Assembly (NCBI GenBank): GCA_026709505.1
Contig: JAPOSW010000091.1
Span: forward strand, 1 to 38,093
Source: Gammaproteobacteria bacterium
GTDB taxonomy: Bacteria > Pseudomonadota > Gammaproteobacteria > Arenicellales > Poriferihabitantaceae
DNA length: 38,093 bases
Direction of reading: 5' to 3'
This document shows, in pieces, positions 1 to 7,194 of the stretch. The notes under the pieces are model-generated. The model was not told where the DNA came from, searched no databases, and saw nothing but the letters and a program-made list of their open reading frames with translations. A program made the position numbers and the translations under genes. The number at the start of each line of letters is the position of its first letter. The stretch's first letter is position 1.

Positions 1-514
1 CCGCCCCTGCCCCCCCGCCCCGCAAGCCCGCCCCCGCCGCGATGCCCCCCCCCCCCCCAGTTCGGCTTCTTCCCCCTCCGCCGGAGGCACCGGTACAGGT
101 CTCCGCTCGCCTTGCGGTCTTCTTCTTCGCAAGAACCACTGAGGCGTCGATGTCCAGGGTCACCCGGTCCCGGCCCTCTGATTCCCATTATATTTCCTTG
201 CACTGCTTCAGGTCTGTCGCATGCTGTGGTGAGGCCGTAAAAACGGTATGCGACACAGTATGTTCACTTGTTCAATCCATTTATGCGCAATGCTTTTGAC
301 GCAACATCGGAACTTGCCATAATTCTCAGGCGCAGGAACGCCTTGTGAAAGTCCCGATACTGCCCGAGCAAGCTCTTTAAGCCTATCAATTAGCAGTCCA
401 TCAACGAACATTCCACAATGGGAATAACGAGGAAAAATTCTTGAAACGCTATTTTCCATCCCTGATAAAGGGTAGAGTAGCTACAATGTATAAATCGATT
501 CTGGATCCGTTGTT
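1..514. other. C-rich left end, no clear gene
   Basis: The first 60 bases are almost pure C and G, with a run of 14 C at 45-58. Read on the minus strand, about 100-185 encodes a stretch containing RVTLDIDASVV followed by lysines, which resembles the catalytic-Asp region of IS1380-type transposases. That reading frame does not continue well on either side. Two open frames of about 85 codons (42-299 plus, 208-459 minus) show no recognisable domain. I see no convincing promoter for the gene starting at 515. The C-run may simply mark where an assembly broke. Confidence 0.4.
100..190 (-). mobile_element. Possible IS1380-like transposase remnant
   Basis: The minus-strand translation contains GRDRVTLDIDASVVLAKKK. 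In IS1380-type DDE transposases the first catalytic Asp sits in a similar V-T-L-D-x-D-A-T motif. Only about 30 residues match. There is an in-frame stop just upstream, and the downstream sequence becomes low-complexity Gly/Arg. If real, it is a short dead fragment cut by the window edge. The family assignment rests on one motif. Confidence 0.3.
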
Positions 515-1528
515 ATGAGAATCTGCGTTGTTGGTGCTGGTGCGATCGGAGGGCTGATGGGGGCTAGATTGGCCCAGGCTGGTCAAGAGGTATCTTTAAT
601 TGCACGAGGTCCACATCTTCGGGCTATTCAGCAAAACGGACTTGCCTTGACGGGAGGTGAGGACTGCGAGACTGTCAAGAACCTTGCTGCAACTGATGAC
701 ATGACTCAACTTGATCATCAGGACCTTGTGGTGATGTCTCTCAAGTCCCATCAGATCTCGACAGTAGTTCAGCAGCTGCCCAGTATTATTGGCCCGGATA
801 CCGCGATGGTCACGGTGCAAAATGGCATTCCCTGGTGGTATTTTCAGAAGCTTGGCGGTGAACATGAGGGAAGAGTGGTCGAATCGGTTGATCCCGGGGG
901 AGTGCTGGCGGGGAGTATTGATTCTGAGTGCTTGATTGGATGCATTGCCTATCCCGCAGCGGCAATAACCGAACCGGGCGTCATTCGTCATGTGGAAGGG
1001 AATCGGTTTCCGGTTGGGGAGCTGGATGGGCAGATTTCCGGTCGGGCAGCTAAAGTATCAGAGGTATTCATTGGTGCTGGCTTCAAGTCGCCAGTTCTGG
1101 AAGACATACGCTCGGAGATTTGGCTGAAGCTTTGGGGTAATTTGTCGTTTAACCCAATCAGTGCATTAACGCATGCGACGCTTGAGGGGATTTGTCAATT
1201 TCCATTGTCGCGCGAGCTTGCCGCTTCAATGATGACCGAGGCCAAAACGGTTGCCGAGGGTTTAGGTGCAGGTTTTCGGGTGTCTTTGGAGAAGCGGATC
1301 GAGGGGGCTGGGAAAGTGGGCAAGCACAAGACTTCGATGCTTCAGGATGTGGAGTCGGGAAAGCCGCTTGAAATTGATGGCATGCTGGGTGCGGTCATTG
1401 AACTTGCAGAAGTTGTAGGGTGCGAGATTCCCACCCTGAAGTCGGTTTATGCCTGTGTGTGTTTGCTGGACCATACCTTGCAGTCGGAAAACATGCGGCT
1501 TGAGGGCCAGTTCAGGGAAGTCCGGTGA
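515..1528 (+). CDS. Ketopantoate reductase family oxidoreductase
   Basis: The 337-residue product is an ApbA/PanE-type NADP-dependent reductase. The N-terminus MRICVVGAGAIGG carries the Rossmann GxGxxG motif. Mid-protein VQNGIPWWYF and the later KLWGNLSFNPISAL segment (the Lys and Asn of the active-site region, around residue 205) are typical of the family. The C-terminal helical domain is complete. In pantothenate synthesis the enzyme reduces 2-dehydropantoate to pantoate. This WWYF-containing subfamily is often a panE paralogue found outside pantothenate operons, and no pan genes are nearby, so the substrate is uncertain. It stands alone: the next gene is on the other strand, with a possible hairpin at 1632-1648 between them. 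Confidence 0.85.
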   Translation: MRICVVGAGAIGGLMGARLAQAGQEVSLIARGPHLRAIQQNGLALTGGEDCETVKNLAATDDMTQLDHQDLVVMSLKSHQISTVVQQLPSIIGPDTAMVTVQNGIPWWYFQKLGGEHEGRVVESVDPGGVLAGSIDSECLIGCIAYPAAAITEPGVIRHVEGNRFPVGELDGQISGRAAKVSEVFIGAGFKSPVLEDIRSEIWLKLWGNLSFNPISALTHATLEGICQFPLSRELAASMMTEAKTVAEGLGAGFRVSLEKRIEGAGKVGKHKTSMLQDVESGKPLEIDGMLGAVIELAEVVGCEIPTLKSVYACVCLLDHTLQSENMRLEGQFREVR

Positions 1529-1631
1529 AGAGTCATCGTAGAACCGCTCTCAGACCCGGCGAACGGATGAATCTCTGCCGGTAAAACGGTATTGGCTCCG
1601 CATCAGGGATGCGAGGATATCCGCGCCGGAC

Positions 1632-1648
1632 AAGCCCCATGGGGGCTT
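1632..1648. terminator. GC-rich hairpin between convergent genes
   Basis: A perfect 7-bp stem AAGCCCC / GGGGCTT with a 3-base loop lies between the stop of the reductase gene and the stop of the convergent minus-strand gene. No long T-run follows on either side, so it is at best a weak bidirectional terminator. Confidence 0.3.
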
Positions 1649-1694
1649 CAATTAATCAGGCGTCTTTTACCTTTGCCTGCTCGATGGTCACAAG

Positions 1695-2057
1695 TCATTC
1701 GGCGAAGCGTTTCTTGAGGTAGTACTTGACATTGTATCGCTGATTATAGGAGAGGCTGCTGCCGATCACGCCCCCTCTTTCCACCTCTGCCCTGATCTGA
1801 TCAATGCCCTCTTGATCAAGTTCTGTATCTGCGAAGGGGCATGATTCGCAAACGATTTGCTCCTGGAATATCTTTTTGCCTTTGTCATAGGCGTTGGAGA
1901 AGAAGCCTTGGCTGCTGTCGTAGTCATTGCCATTACCGCCTGAGGAACCGTCCCCGGAGTTACCACCGCCGCCATCGCCTGATGCAAACAAAGATGGCGT
2001 AGAAAATGCAAAAAAGGCAATAAGCACAATGTTCAGCAATTTTTGTCTCATCGTCAT
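1695..2057 (-). CDS. Small secreted Gly-rich protein with CxxCP motif
   Basis: The 120-residue product has a clear signal peptide (MRQKLLNIVLIAFFAF...SLFASG). A Gly/Ser/Asn-rich linker of about 30 residues follows, then a conserved-looking domain: KGKKIFQEQIVCESCPF, and a C-terminal block ending YNQRYNVKYYLKKRFAE. The GKKIF...CxxC spacing resembles a small cytochrome c, but Pro replaces the heme-ligating His, so covalent heme c binding is not expected. I prefer ATG 2057 because GAGG lies six bases upstream; a TTG at 2069 is also open. The product is probably periplasmic, with function unknown. A decayed relative lies at 5728-5885. Confidence 0.65.
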   Translation of the reverse strand: MTMRQKLLNIVLIAFFAFSTPSLFASGDGGGGNSGDGSSGGNGNDYDSSQGFFSNAYDKGKKIFQEQIVCESCPFADTELDQEGIDQIRAEVERGGVIGSSLSYNQRYNVKYYLKKRFAE

Positions 2058-2403
2058 GATGGGCCTCAATGGGTAGATTCGATGTCCAGGATTTCAGTGT
2101 TTTGGAATATGCGTTCAGTATGCATTGCTGGCTGATTCAAGTCAATCATCTTCCAGGAACCGGGCGTGCCTGATATTGTTATCCAGGAATGAATCCAATA
2201 GTGAGTCAATGGTCTTAGGGACCCTGCTGAAATACACTGCTCAATACATTCAGACGGAATACCGGATCGAGTGGCCCGGATACGGTCATATTGGGTTGAA
2301 TATGTTTCATGCGTCATTCCGGCACTTTTCCCTGGAGGACGTGCATCAGCATATTAATGCCTATACACCATAATCGTTAATGTTGAAAAATTAATAATGA
2401 TTA
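2058..2403. other. Intergenic stretch without a supported gene
   Basis: Short open frames exist on both strands (2125-2373 plus, 2066-2317 minus). Neither has a recognisable domain or a convincing ribosome site. The plus frame ends in a compact block (TEYRIEWPGYGHIGLNMFHASF) that could be the tail of an old gene. The sequence becomes very AT-rich from about 2370, next to the hip operator. Confidence 0.4.
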
Positions 2404-2440
2404 CTATAATTATCATAAATAGCCATATTGGTAATTATAG
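2404..2440. promoter_or_regulatory. Inverted repeat, candidate operator of hip locus 1
   Basis: Perfect 9-bp arms CTATAATTA (2404-2412) and TAATTATAG (2432-2440) are separated by 19 bp in an AT-rich region. The right arm touches the GTG at 2440 that probably began hipB. HipB proteins autoregulate by binding palindromes at this position, so this is a likely autoregulatory operator. It differs from the operators of the second hip locus at 37426-37498. Confidence 0.5.
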
Positions 2441-2768
2441 TGTTTAACAAAGAATCAAAAGACAACCGGTCTGCTGTTGTTTTCCCAAGAATCGATGCCT
2501 GTTGGAACAGCTGGGCGAAAACATCAAATTTGCACGCAAGCGCAGAGGCTACACTCAGGTATTGATTTCCGAGCGCACAGGGCTCAGTCGCCTGACCATT
2601 CGTAGGATTGAAAGGGGTGATCCCGGCGTTTCCATTGGCCATTATCTTTCTGTGCTAAGCGTCCTTGGTCTTGCTGGTGACCTGGCCAATGTCGCATTGG
2701 ACGATGAACTGGGCCACAAGCTATAGGATATCAAACTCATGGGCAGGAAATCAGGAAGGCTATCGTGA
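2440..2768 (+). pseudogene. hipB: HipB-like antitoxin, damaged
   Basis: The core (2502-2726) encodes LGENIKFARKRRGYTQ, the helix-turn-helix region, then IERGDPGVSIGHY and DDELGHKL, which are HipB hallmarks. Two lesions are visible. The natural N-terminus (GTG 2440, reading ...VVFPRIDA) is one frame off from LEQLGEN, with the shift near 2497. The codon after GHKL is TAG (2724-2726), where relatives have Gln. Reading past the TAG gives DIKLMGRKSGRLS and a TGA at 2766-2768 that overlaps the hipA GTG by four bases (GTGA), the expected hipBA coupling. A shorter protein from TTG 2502 could still be made and would keep the DNA-binding core. Confidence 0.65.
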
Positions 2769-3903
2769 ATACGGAAATCTTTGTCTATGCAGACTGGGAG
2801 GCGCTCGAAAAACCCGCACTTGTTGGGATGCTTCGCTCGTCTACCGTGTGAAATAAAGAGCATTTCAGTTTCAGTTATGACAATGACTGGCTCCATCCCC
2901 TTATTCACGGCAAATTGACCCTGAACTCGTTCTCTATTCCGGCCAACAGCATAGCGAGAAAGATGAAAATTTCCGGGTCTTTCTTGATTCCTGTCCAGAC
3001 CGCTGGGGGCGTATGCTGATGAAGCGGCGCGAGGCAATTCATGCCCGCGAGGAAATGCGCCGTCCCAGAGACCTGAGTGAAATCGATTACCTGCTAGGCG
3101 TACACGACCTTCATCGGGCTGGCGCACTGAGATTCAAGCGCGAACTGGAAGGGCCATTTCTGGATGATGATGAACGTTTTGCTGCACCACCACTCTCATC
3201 TTTGCGTGAACTTGAGCAGGCAGCCAGACAAGTGGATGCAGGAAGCAACAGTGATGATCCAGACAGCCTGAAATGGATCTAGATGCTCATGACGCCGGGC
3301 GCCTCGTTGGGGGGTGCACGACCCAAAGCGGGCGTGATTGATGAAAACGGGCATCCATGGATTGCAAAGTTCCCCAGTCGACATGACGATTATGACATGG
3401 CTGCCTGGGAGTACGTCGCATATATGCTCGCTATTGGTGCCGGAGTAGACATGGCGGAAAGCCGAATTGAGAAGTTTGGCAGTCACCATCATACCTTCCT
3501 CACCAAGCGTTTTGACCGTTTCGGGCAAAATCGCCTTCATTTCGCCTCGGCGATGACTCAGCTTGGCTATTACGATGGCGATGATGAAGCCAGCTATCTG
3601 GAGCTTGCGCAATTTCTGACCGACCTCGGCGCAAACACCAAAGAAGACCTTGCCCAGTTATGGCGCCGCATTGTGTTTTACATCGCCATTTCAAATTCAG
3701 ATGATCATCTCCGAAACCACGGATTCATATACAACCAGAAGGGCTGGCTGCTGTCTCCGGCATATGACATTAACCCGGTTACAACTGCGAATGGATTGCA
3801 CCTCAATGTAACAGATAGCGATAACGTTCTGGACTATGAACTGGCAATGGAAGTCATCGATTTTTTTTCAACTCAGTAGTAGACAGGCAACGAAAATCAA
3901 AGG
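2765..3903 (+). pseudogene. hipA: HipA-type kinase toxin, main fragment, multiply broken
   Basis: A strong ribosome site AGGAAGG precedes GTG 2765. The frames joined in order give a HipA kinase: VNTEIFVYADWE, then FLDSCPDRWGRMLMKRRE, GASLGGARPKA (nucleotide-binding loop), HTFLTKRFDR, NSDDHLRNHGF (catalytic loop) and SPAYDINP. Lesions: TGA at 2849-2851, a frameshift near 2905, TAG at 3280-3282, and one extra T in the T8 run at 3861-3868. The frame then runs through LSSRQATKIKG to 3903, where a 1.4 kb insertion begins. The missing C-terminus is found at 5315-5421. HipA kinases phosphorylate tRNA-synthetase-type targets to arrest growth; this copy cannot. Confidence 0.85.
3894..3903. repeat. 10-bp direct repeat, left copy
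   Basis: AAATCAAAGG here is identical to 5315-5324. Both copies sit at the same codons of hipA (reading I-K-G), so this looks like a target-site duplication bounding the inserted segment 3904-5314. Confidence 0.7.
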
Positions 3904-4064
3904 GAATATAAAGAAAGGTTGAAACGGGTATTAGAGGTGGTTAGAATGCGGGGATGGAAAATACGCGGAAACACTTGCTTCTGAGCGTTTGTTTGAAATT
4001 TTGGTACTGCTTGCCATGATGGGAATTTGGCGTTGGTTTAGTAGGAAAAAATAGGGTGAAAATA

Positions 4065-4553
4065 ATGAATAAAATTATAATTTCTTTTGTGCTGTCGATA
4101 TTAATACCGCCAGCATTCTCCGCTTGTTTTGATAGTTTACCACTTGGTCATTACGAGCTTGGTGGTTGGTCTGGACCTGCTGTTACTGATGATGCGACAT
4201 GGTGGGAGGTATCCGGAACTGTTGGAACGAACGATCGCTATTCAACTCGAGAAGATATGGCGGCTGCAAGGGACAGCTTCATTAATCAGTGTTCGATCAC
4301 TGGTAATCAAATGATAAAAGATGCCGAAAATCACCTGATCGCTCGAAAAAATTCTGCGGGAGCACGATTTGATGCTTCCTGCTCGTTTGGACCGACTTGT
4401 TCTGCTATTCGAGAAATTACGATAAAATACCAGCAAGACCAAATTGATGATGAAATTTCCGTGATGAAAGAATGGTTCACACAAAACATTAGTAATTGCC
4501 AGTTGAGTTTTCAAGGTTCTTACGAACATCTTGGTCCTCGTCTATGCAATTGA
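4065..4553 (+). CDS. Small Cys-rich secreted protein, unknown family
   Basis: The 162-residue product begins MNKIIISFVLSILIPPAFSAC, a signal peptide. The Cys directly after FSA is close to a lipobox, so it may be a lipoprotein. The mature part has six Cys, including ASCSFGPTC near the middle and a C-terminal RLCN, suggesting disulfides in the periplasm. The C-terminal half is rich in charged helical sequence (KYQQDQIDDEISVMKEW). ATG 4065 is preferred because AGGGTG lies six bases upstream; a GTG at 4056 is in frame. It is AT-rich relative to the flanks and sits inside the segment inserted in hipA, so it was probably acquired. Its 3' end overlaps the convergent higA by 65 bases. I do not recognise the family. 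Confidence 0.6.
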   Translation: MNKIIISFVLSILIPPAFSACFDSLPLGHYELGGWSGPAVTDDATWWEVSGTVGTNDRYSTREDMAAARDSFINQCSITGNQMIKDAENHLIARKNSAGARFDASCSFGPTCSAIREITIKYQQDQIDDEISVMKEWFTQNISNCQLSFQGSYEHLGPRLCN

Positions 4554-4761
4554 TCACAACACGGTGTCCTGTGGCTTTTGCGAAACGATTAAGTGTGCGA
4601 CTACTTGGTGTTTCTTTACCAGCTTCCAGTCGAGCAATGTAGGATTGTGATGTTTTCATGCGCACGGCCAGTTCATGTTGTGTCAACCCCGCGGTACTCC
4701 GTGCCCAGATGAATTGACTAGTAAGTGCAAACTCATCTTCTAATGCAACTAACTCAGCCAT
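4489..4761 (-). CDS. higA: HigA-like antitoxin, XRE helix-turn-helix
   Basis: The 90-residue product contains a textbook XRE domain: AGLTQHELAVRMKTSQSYIARLEAGKETPSSRTL, followed by the short tail HRVVINCIDED seen in HigA proteins that follow their toxin. Such antitoxins neutralise a RelE-like mRNA interferase and repress their own operon. The toxin gene lies 70 bp upstream on the same strand (4831-5121), giving the higB-higA order, but it has lost its N-terminus. This antitoxin itself looks complete. No strong ribosome site is visible before ATG 4761. Confidence 0.8.
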   Translation of the reverse strand: MAELVALEDEFALTSQFIWARSTAGLTQHELAVRMKTSQSYIARLEAGKETPSSRTLNRFAKATGHRVVINCIDEDQDVRKNLENSTGNY

Positions 4762-4830
4762 GTATTATGGGTCTTTGTGCCACTCTTCAAAGGCCAACTG
4801 AACGGGTATAGTCTTTTTTCTGCTCTTTTG

Positions 4831-5121
4831 TCATAGTGCCTCATTTGCTCTCTCTGAGGCAGTTTCGATTTTGTGTCTGGGTATCTTTTGGGTCTTGTTG
4901 GTAAAAACTCGCACAACGATAACACGTTTTTCAACAGCGGTCACGTCGATAGCCCGAGCAATTGCGTCCCTAACCTTGAGACGCATTTCCCAAAGCTTTC
5001 CCTCAAGATGCTTGATATATGGATCATGTACATGCTCAAGCCCGTTTGCCTGGATCAATCGAACAATATGCGCGAACTTTGCTCTGATGTCTTTCGGTCG
5101 CTTCTCTATTTCGGAAAAAAC
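4831..5121 (-). pseudogene. higB: HigB-like toxin (phage Gp49-like), N-terminus lost
   Basis: The translated segment EIEKRPKDIRAKFAHIV, then HLEGKLWEMRLKVRDAIARA, VIVVRVFTNKTQKIP and a final charged helix matches the Gp49-like/HigB mRNA interferase fold through to its C-terminus. The first 15 or so residues of the family are missing. Upstream in the same frame the codons are antisense to a TnpB zinc-ribbon fragment, so the frame is open to 5241 only by accident. There is no ATG near the junction at about 5113-5121. The toxin is probably not produced, leaving higA as an orphan. Confidence 0.7.
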
Positions 5122-5265
5122 ACAACATCGCAAGCGGTGTTCAAGTGTGTGGCTTGTGGTCATGCCGAACATGCGGACCTCAATGCAGGCCGCAATATTG
5201 ACCTCCGGGATTGGGACATCTGCACGGCGAGAGGCGTTCACATTGGAGACCTCATTAACCCGTGA
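5122..5265 (+). mobile_element. TnpB C-terminal remnant (IS200/IS605 or IS1341 type)
   Basis: The plus-strand frame reads TSQAVFKCVACGHAEHADLN followed by AGRNI. This is the second half of the TnpB zinc ribbon (CxxC with the HAD-N-A-NI signature) and the usual C-terminal end. The RuvC catalytic motifs and the first CxxC are absent. The fragment abuts the truncated higB head to head, so one rearrangement at about 5116 probably removed most of tnpB and the start of higB together. Confidence 0.75.
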
Positions 5266-5314
5266 AAAGATAGATGAAGTGGCTTAATGTCAACCTTTAT
5301 TTTTATAAATTTCC

Positions 5315-5324
5315 AAATCAAAGG
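5315..5324. repeat. 10-bp direct repeat, right copy
   Basis: AAATCAAAGG is identical to 3894-3903 and reads as the same I-K-G codons of hipA, marking the right edge of the insertion. Confidence 0.7.
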
Positions 5325-5421
5325 TGAAGTGCTCGCCAGCGTTGGCAATTGGAGAGCCATGGCAGATACTGCCGGACTCGGCAGGAGTGAACAAAAGTTC
5401 ATGGAGCCCGCGTTTAATCTA
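5315..5421 (+). pseudogene. hipA: HipA C-terminal fragment displaced by insertion
   Basis: The frame reads IKGEVLASVGNWRAMADTAG and then LGRSEQKFMEPAF before a TAG at 5419-5421. HipA proteins end with this kind of segment: a helix with V..V..WR, then A...GLSR.E and a final AF. It continues exactly where the main fragment stops at 3903, which is why the two pieces are assigned to one gene. Confidence 0.75.
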
Positions 5422-5727
5422 TAGATCGATTTTTGGCCGCAGCGGATGTATGAGCACAAATCCATGAAGCCGGACCCACTTTTTAACAAGCCCCAATTCC
5501 AATATGAAGCGGGGAACCTAACGAGTTGGGAGTTGCTCTGGTGATTGTTTCGCTGGAAAATTGGAAAGCGCCAGATGGTGGTTGACAACCTGTGTTACTG
5601 ATGACCATGGAGATTGATCATGGCTTTCCAGCGGCCAAGTTTGGACATGGAATGATTAGTCAGTAAGGATAAACCTCGCATAATCCATTCAAAACAGTTG
5701 TTGGTTTGTTGACCAGGAGAGTCAAGC
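5422..5727. other. Intergenic region without a recognised feature
   Basis: About 300 bases between the hipA tail and the CxxCP-protein pseudogene. Stops occur in all frames, apart from a minus-strand open frame (5238-5588) with no domain. I found no RNA gene, repeat or terminator. Confidence 0.4.
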
Positions 5728-5885
5728 TTACCTGTCAAAGTGCTTGTTGAGGTAATGCTTGACATTGAATCTCTGATTGTAGATGAGGTTGTTACCGGGC
5801 CATACAGTCCTGCTCCAGCTCCGCCTTTATTGTTTCAACACTCAGTCAAATTGTCGCCGGGTGTGGTCTTGTCAGGTCAATCCTT
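5728..5885 (-). pseudogene. Decayed paralogue of the CxxCP secreted protein
   Basis: The minus strand ending at the TAA 5728-5730 encodes NNLIYNQRFNVKHYLNKHFD, closely matching SSLSYNQRYNVKYYLKKRFA of the intact gene at 1695-2057. One frame over, just upstream, is ETIKAELEQ, matching DQIRAEVER. A further shift gives TPGDNLTE against PFADTELD. At least two frameshifts therefore separate the pieces, and no signal peptide or CxxC region is recognisable. The two copies bracket the hip locus and its insertion. Confidence 0.65.
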
Positions 5886-7194
5886 ATGCACGAACCACCA
5901 TACATTGATCCGTTGTTGGTGAAAATTTACCTCGCGAGTCAATAACCAGGGTGGCTGTTTCCAGAAGAGAATAATCCACACAGTCGTGATCCGTTGCAAT
6001 AATCACGCAATCTACTCGCCTGACCGTCGATTCAATCCACTCAACAGAGTACATGCTTGATCCGGTTTCTGTGATATCACTCAGTTCAGAAACGTGGGGA
6101 TCATGGTAGCTGATGGATGCTCCTTTTTCCGAGAGAGACCGAATCAGTTCGATTCCGGGAGACTCTCGAAGATCATCAATATTCTTCTTGTACGTTACTC
6201 CAAGAATCAGTATTTCGGATCCGTTGACTGGCTTGCCCAATAGGTTCAGTCCATGAATGGTTTTTTCCACTACGTAACTAGGCATGGAGGTATTGATTTC
6301 GCCGGCCAGTTCAATGAAACGGGTATGCAGTCCATACTCGCGGGCCTTCCAGGTCAGATAAAACGGATCGATGGGAATGCAGTGACCGCCCAATCCAGGA
6401 CCGGGGTAAAAAGCCTTGAAGCCAAAAGGCTTGGTGGACGCTGCCCGGATCACTTCAAAGATGTCGATATCCATCTTTTCAGCAACGATCTTCAATTCAT
6501 TGACCAGAGCAATGTTGACCGCCCGATACGTGTTCTCCAGAATCTTGGTCATTTCAGCTGCCCTGGTTGAACTGACTGGAACAACTTGCTGGGTAATGTG
6601 CGAGTAAAAATGCACTCCAGCCTCCAGACAGGCCTCAGTAACGCCCCCGCATACCTTGGGTATGGAAGTCGAAGCAAATTCGACATTGCCGGGATCCTCT
6701 CTCTCAGGCGAATAAACCAGAAAGAAATCTTCACCAACTGCTAACCCCATCTTGTTAACTGTCGGCAGCAGCAGCTCCTCAGTCGTCCCGGGGTAGGTGG
6801 TACTCTCAAGAGCAATCAATTGACCACTGTGCAAGTACGGTGACAAGGATTCAATGGCACCGGCAACGAAGCCCAGATCAGGCTCACGAAACTTGCTGAG
6901 TGGGGTTGGCACACAGAGTACGATTACATCCGCACCCGCTGCAGCCGCAAAGTCATCCGTGATTTGACAGGTTCCCCCGGTGATTGCCGCGTGCAGCTCA
7001 TCAACATTGATATGGCCGATGTACGACTTACCACGATTCAGGGAATCGACTTTTGACAGGTCTGCATCAATACCAATGCATGGATAACCGCCATTCATGG
7101 CACTGATCAGCCTGGGCAGTCCCACATAGCCCAGGCCAACCACGCAGATTACGGCTGACCCATCGCTGATTTTGTCCAAGAGTGCCTGCTTCAC
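5884..7194 (-). CDS. UDP-N-acetylhexosamine 6-dehydrogenase (WbpA-like)
   Basis: The 436-residue product belongs to the UDP-glucose/GDP-mannose dehydrogenase family. An N-terminal NAD-binding GLGYVGLP lies near residue 20. The active-site segment GPGLGGHCIPIDPFYL contains the catalytic Cys, and a C-terminal UDP-binding domain includes TYKKNIDDLRESP. The wording of the Cys motif and the length match WbpA-type enzymes, which oxidise UDP-GlcNAc to its uronic acid for O-antigen or capsule. Its ATG overlaps the upstream aminotransferase by four bases (ATGA), so the two are translationally coupled. No other wbp genes are in view. Confidence 0.85.
   Translation of the reverse strand: MKQALLDKISDGSAVICVVGLGYVGLPRLISAMNGGYPCIGIDADLSKVDSLNRGKSYIGHINVDELHAAITGGTCQITDDFAAAAGADVIVLCVPTPLSKFREPDLGFVAGAIESLSPYLHSGQLIALESTTYPGTTEELLLPTVNKMGLAVGEDFFLVYSPEREDPGNVEFASTSIPKVCGGVTEACLEAGVHFYSHITQQVVPVSSTRAAEMTKILENTYRAVNIALVNELKIVAEKMDIDIFEVIRAASTKPFGFKAFYPGPGLGGHCIPIDPFYLTWKAREYGLHTRFIELAGEINTSMPSYVVEKTIHGLNLLGKPVNGSEILILGVTYKKNIDDLRESPGIELIRSLSEKGASISYHDPHVSELSDITETGSSMYSVEWIESTVRRVDCVIIATDHDCVDYSLLETATLVIDSRGKFSPTTDQCMVVRA

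Larger units (their letters stand above)
3904..5314. mobile_element. 1.4 kb insertion in hipA carrying higA, tnpB remnant and a secreted protein
   Basis: The segment is flanked by 10-bp direct repeats. Removing it with one repeat copy rejoins hipA in frame (TKIKG to GEVLASVGNWR). The ends are imperfectly inverted: TATAAA (3907-3912) and AAAGGTTGA (3914-3922) on the left, and their complements TTTATA (5302-5307) and TCAACCTTT (5290-5298) on the right. No complete transposase lies inside. Contents are the Cys-rich secreted protein (4065-4553), higA, truncated higB and a TnpB C-terminal scrap. The left part is notably AT-rich. It is best read as a non-autonomous or decayed transposon; its family cannot be named from sequence alone. 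Confidence 0.6.

Noticed and set aside
3919..3925. Integron attC site at the ends of the hipA insertion
   Set aside because: The ends lack the paired attC core sites, and a 10-bp target duplication is not expected from integron insertion.
4831..5241. A 136-residue open frame taken as full-length toxin
   Set aside because: Its first 40 residues are antisense to the TnpB zinc-ribbon remnant; only the part below 5121 matches the toxin family.
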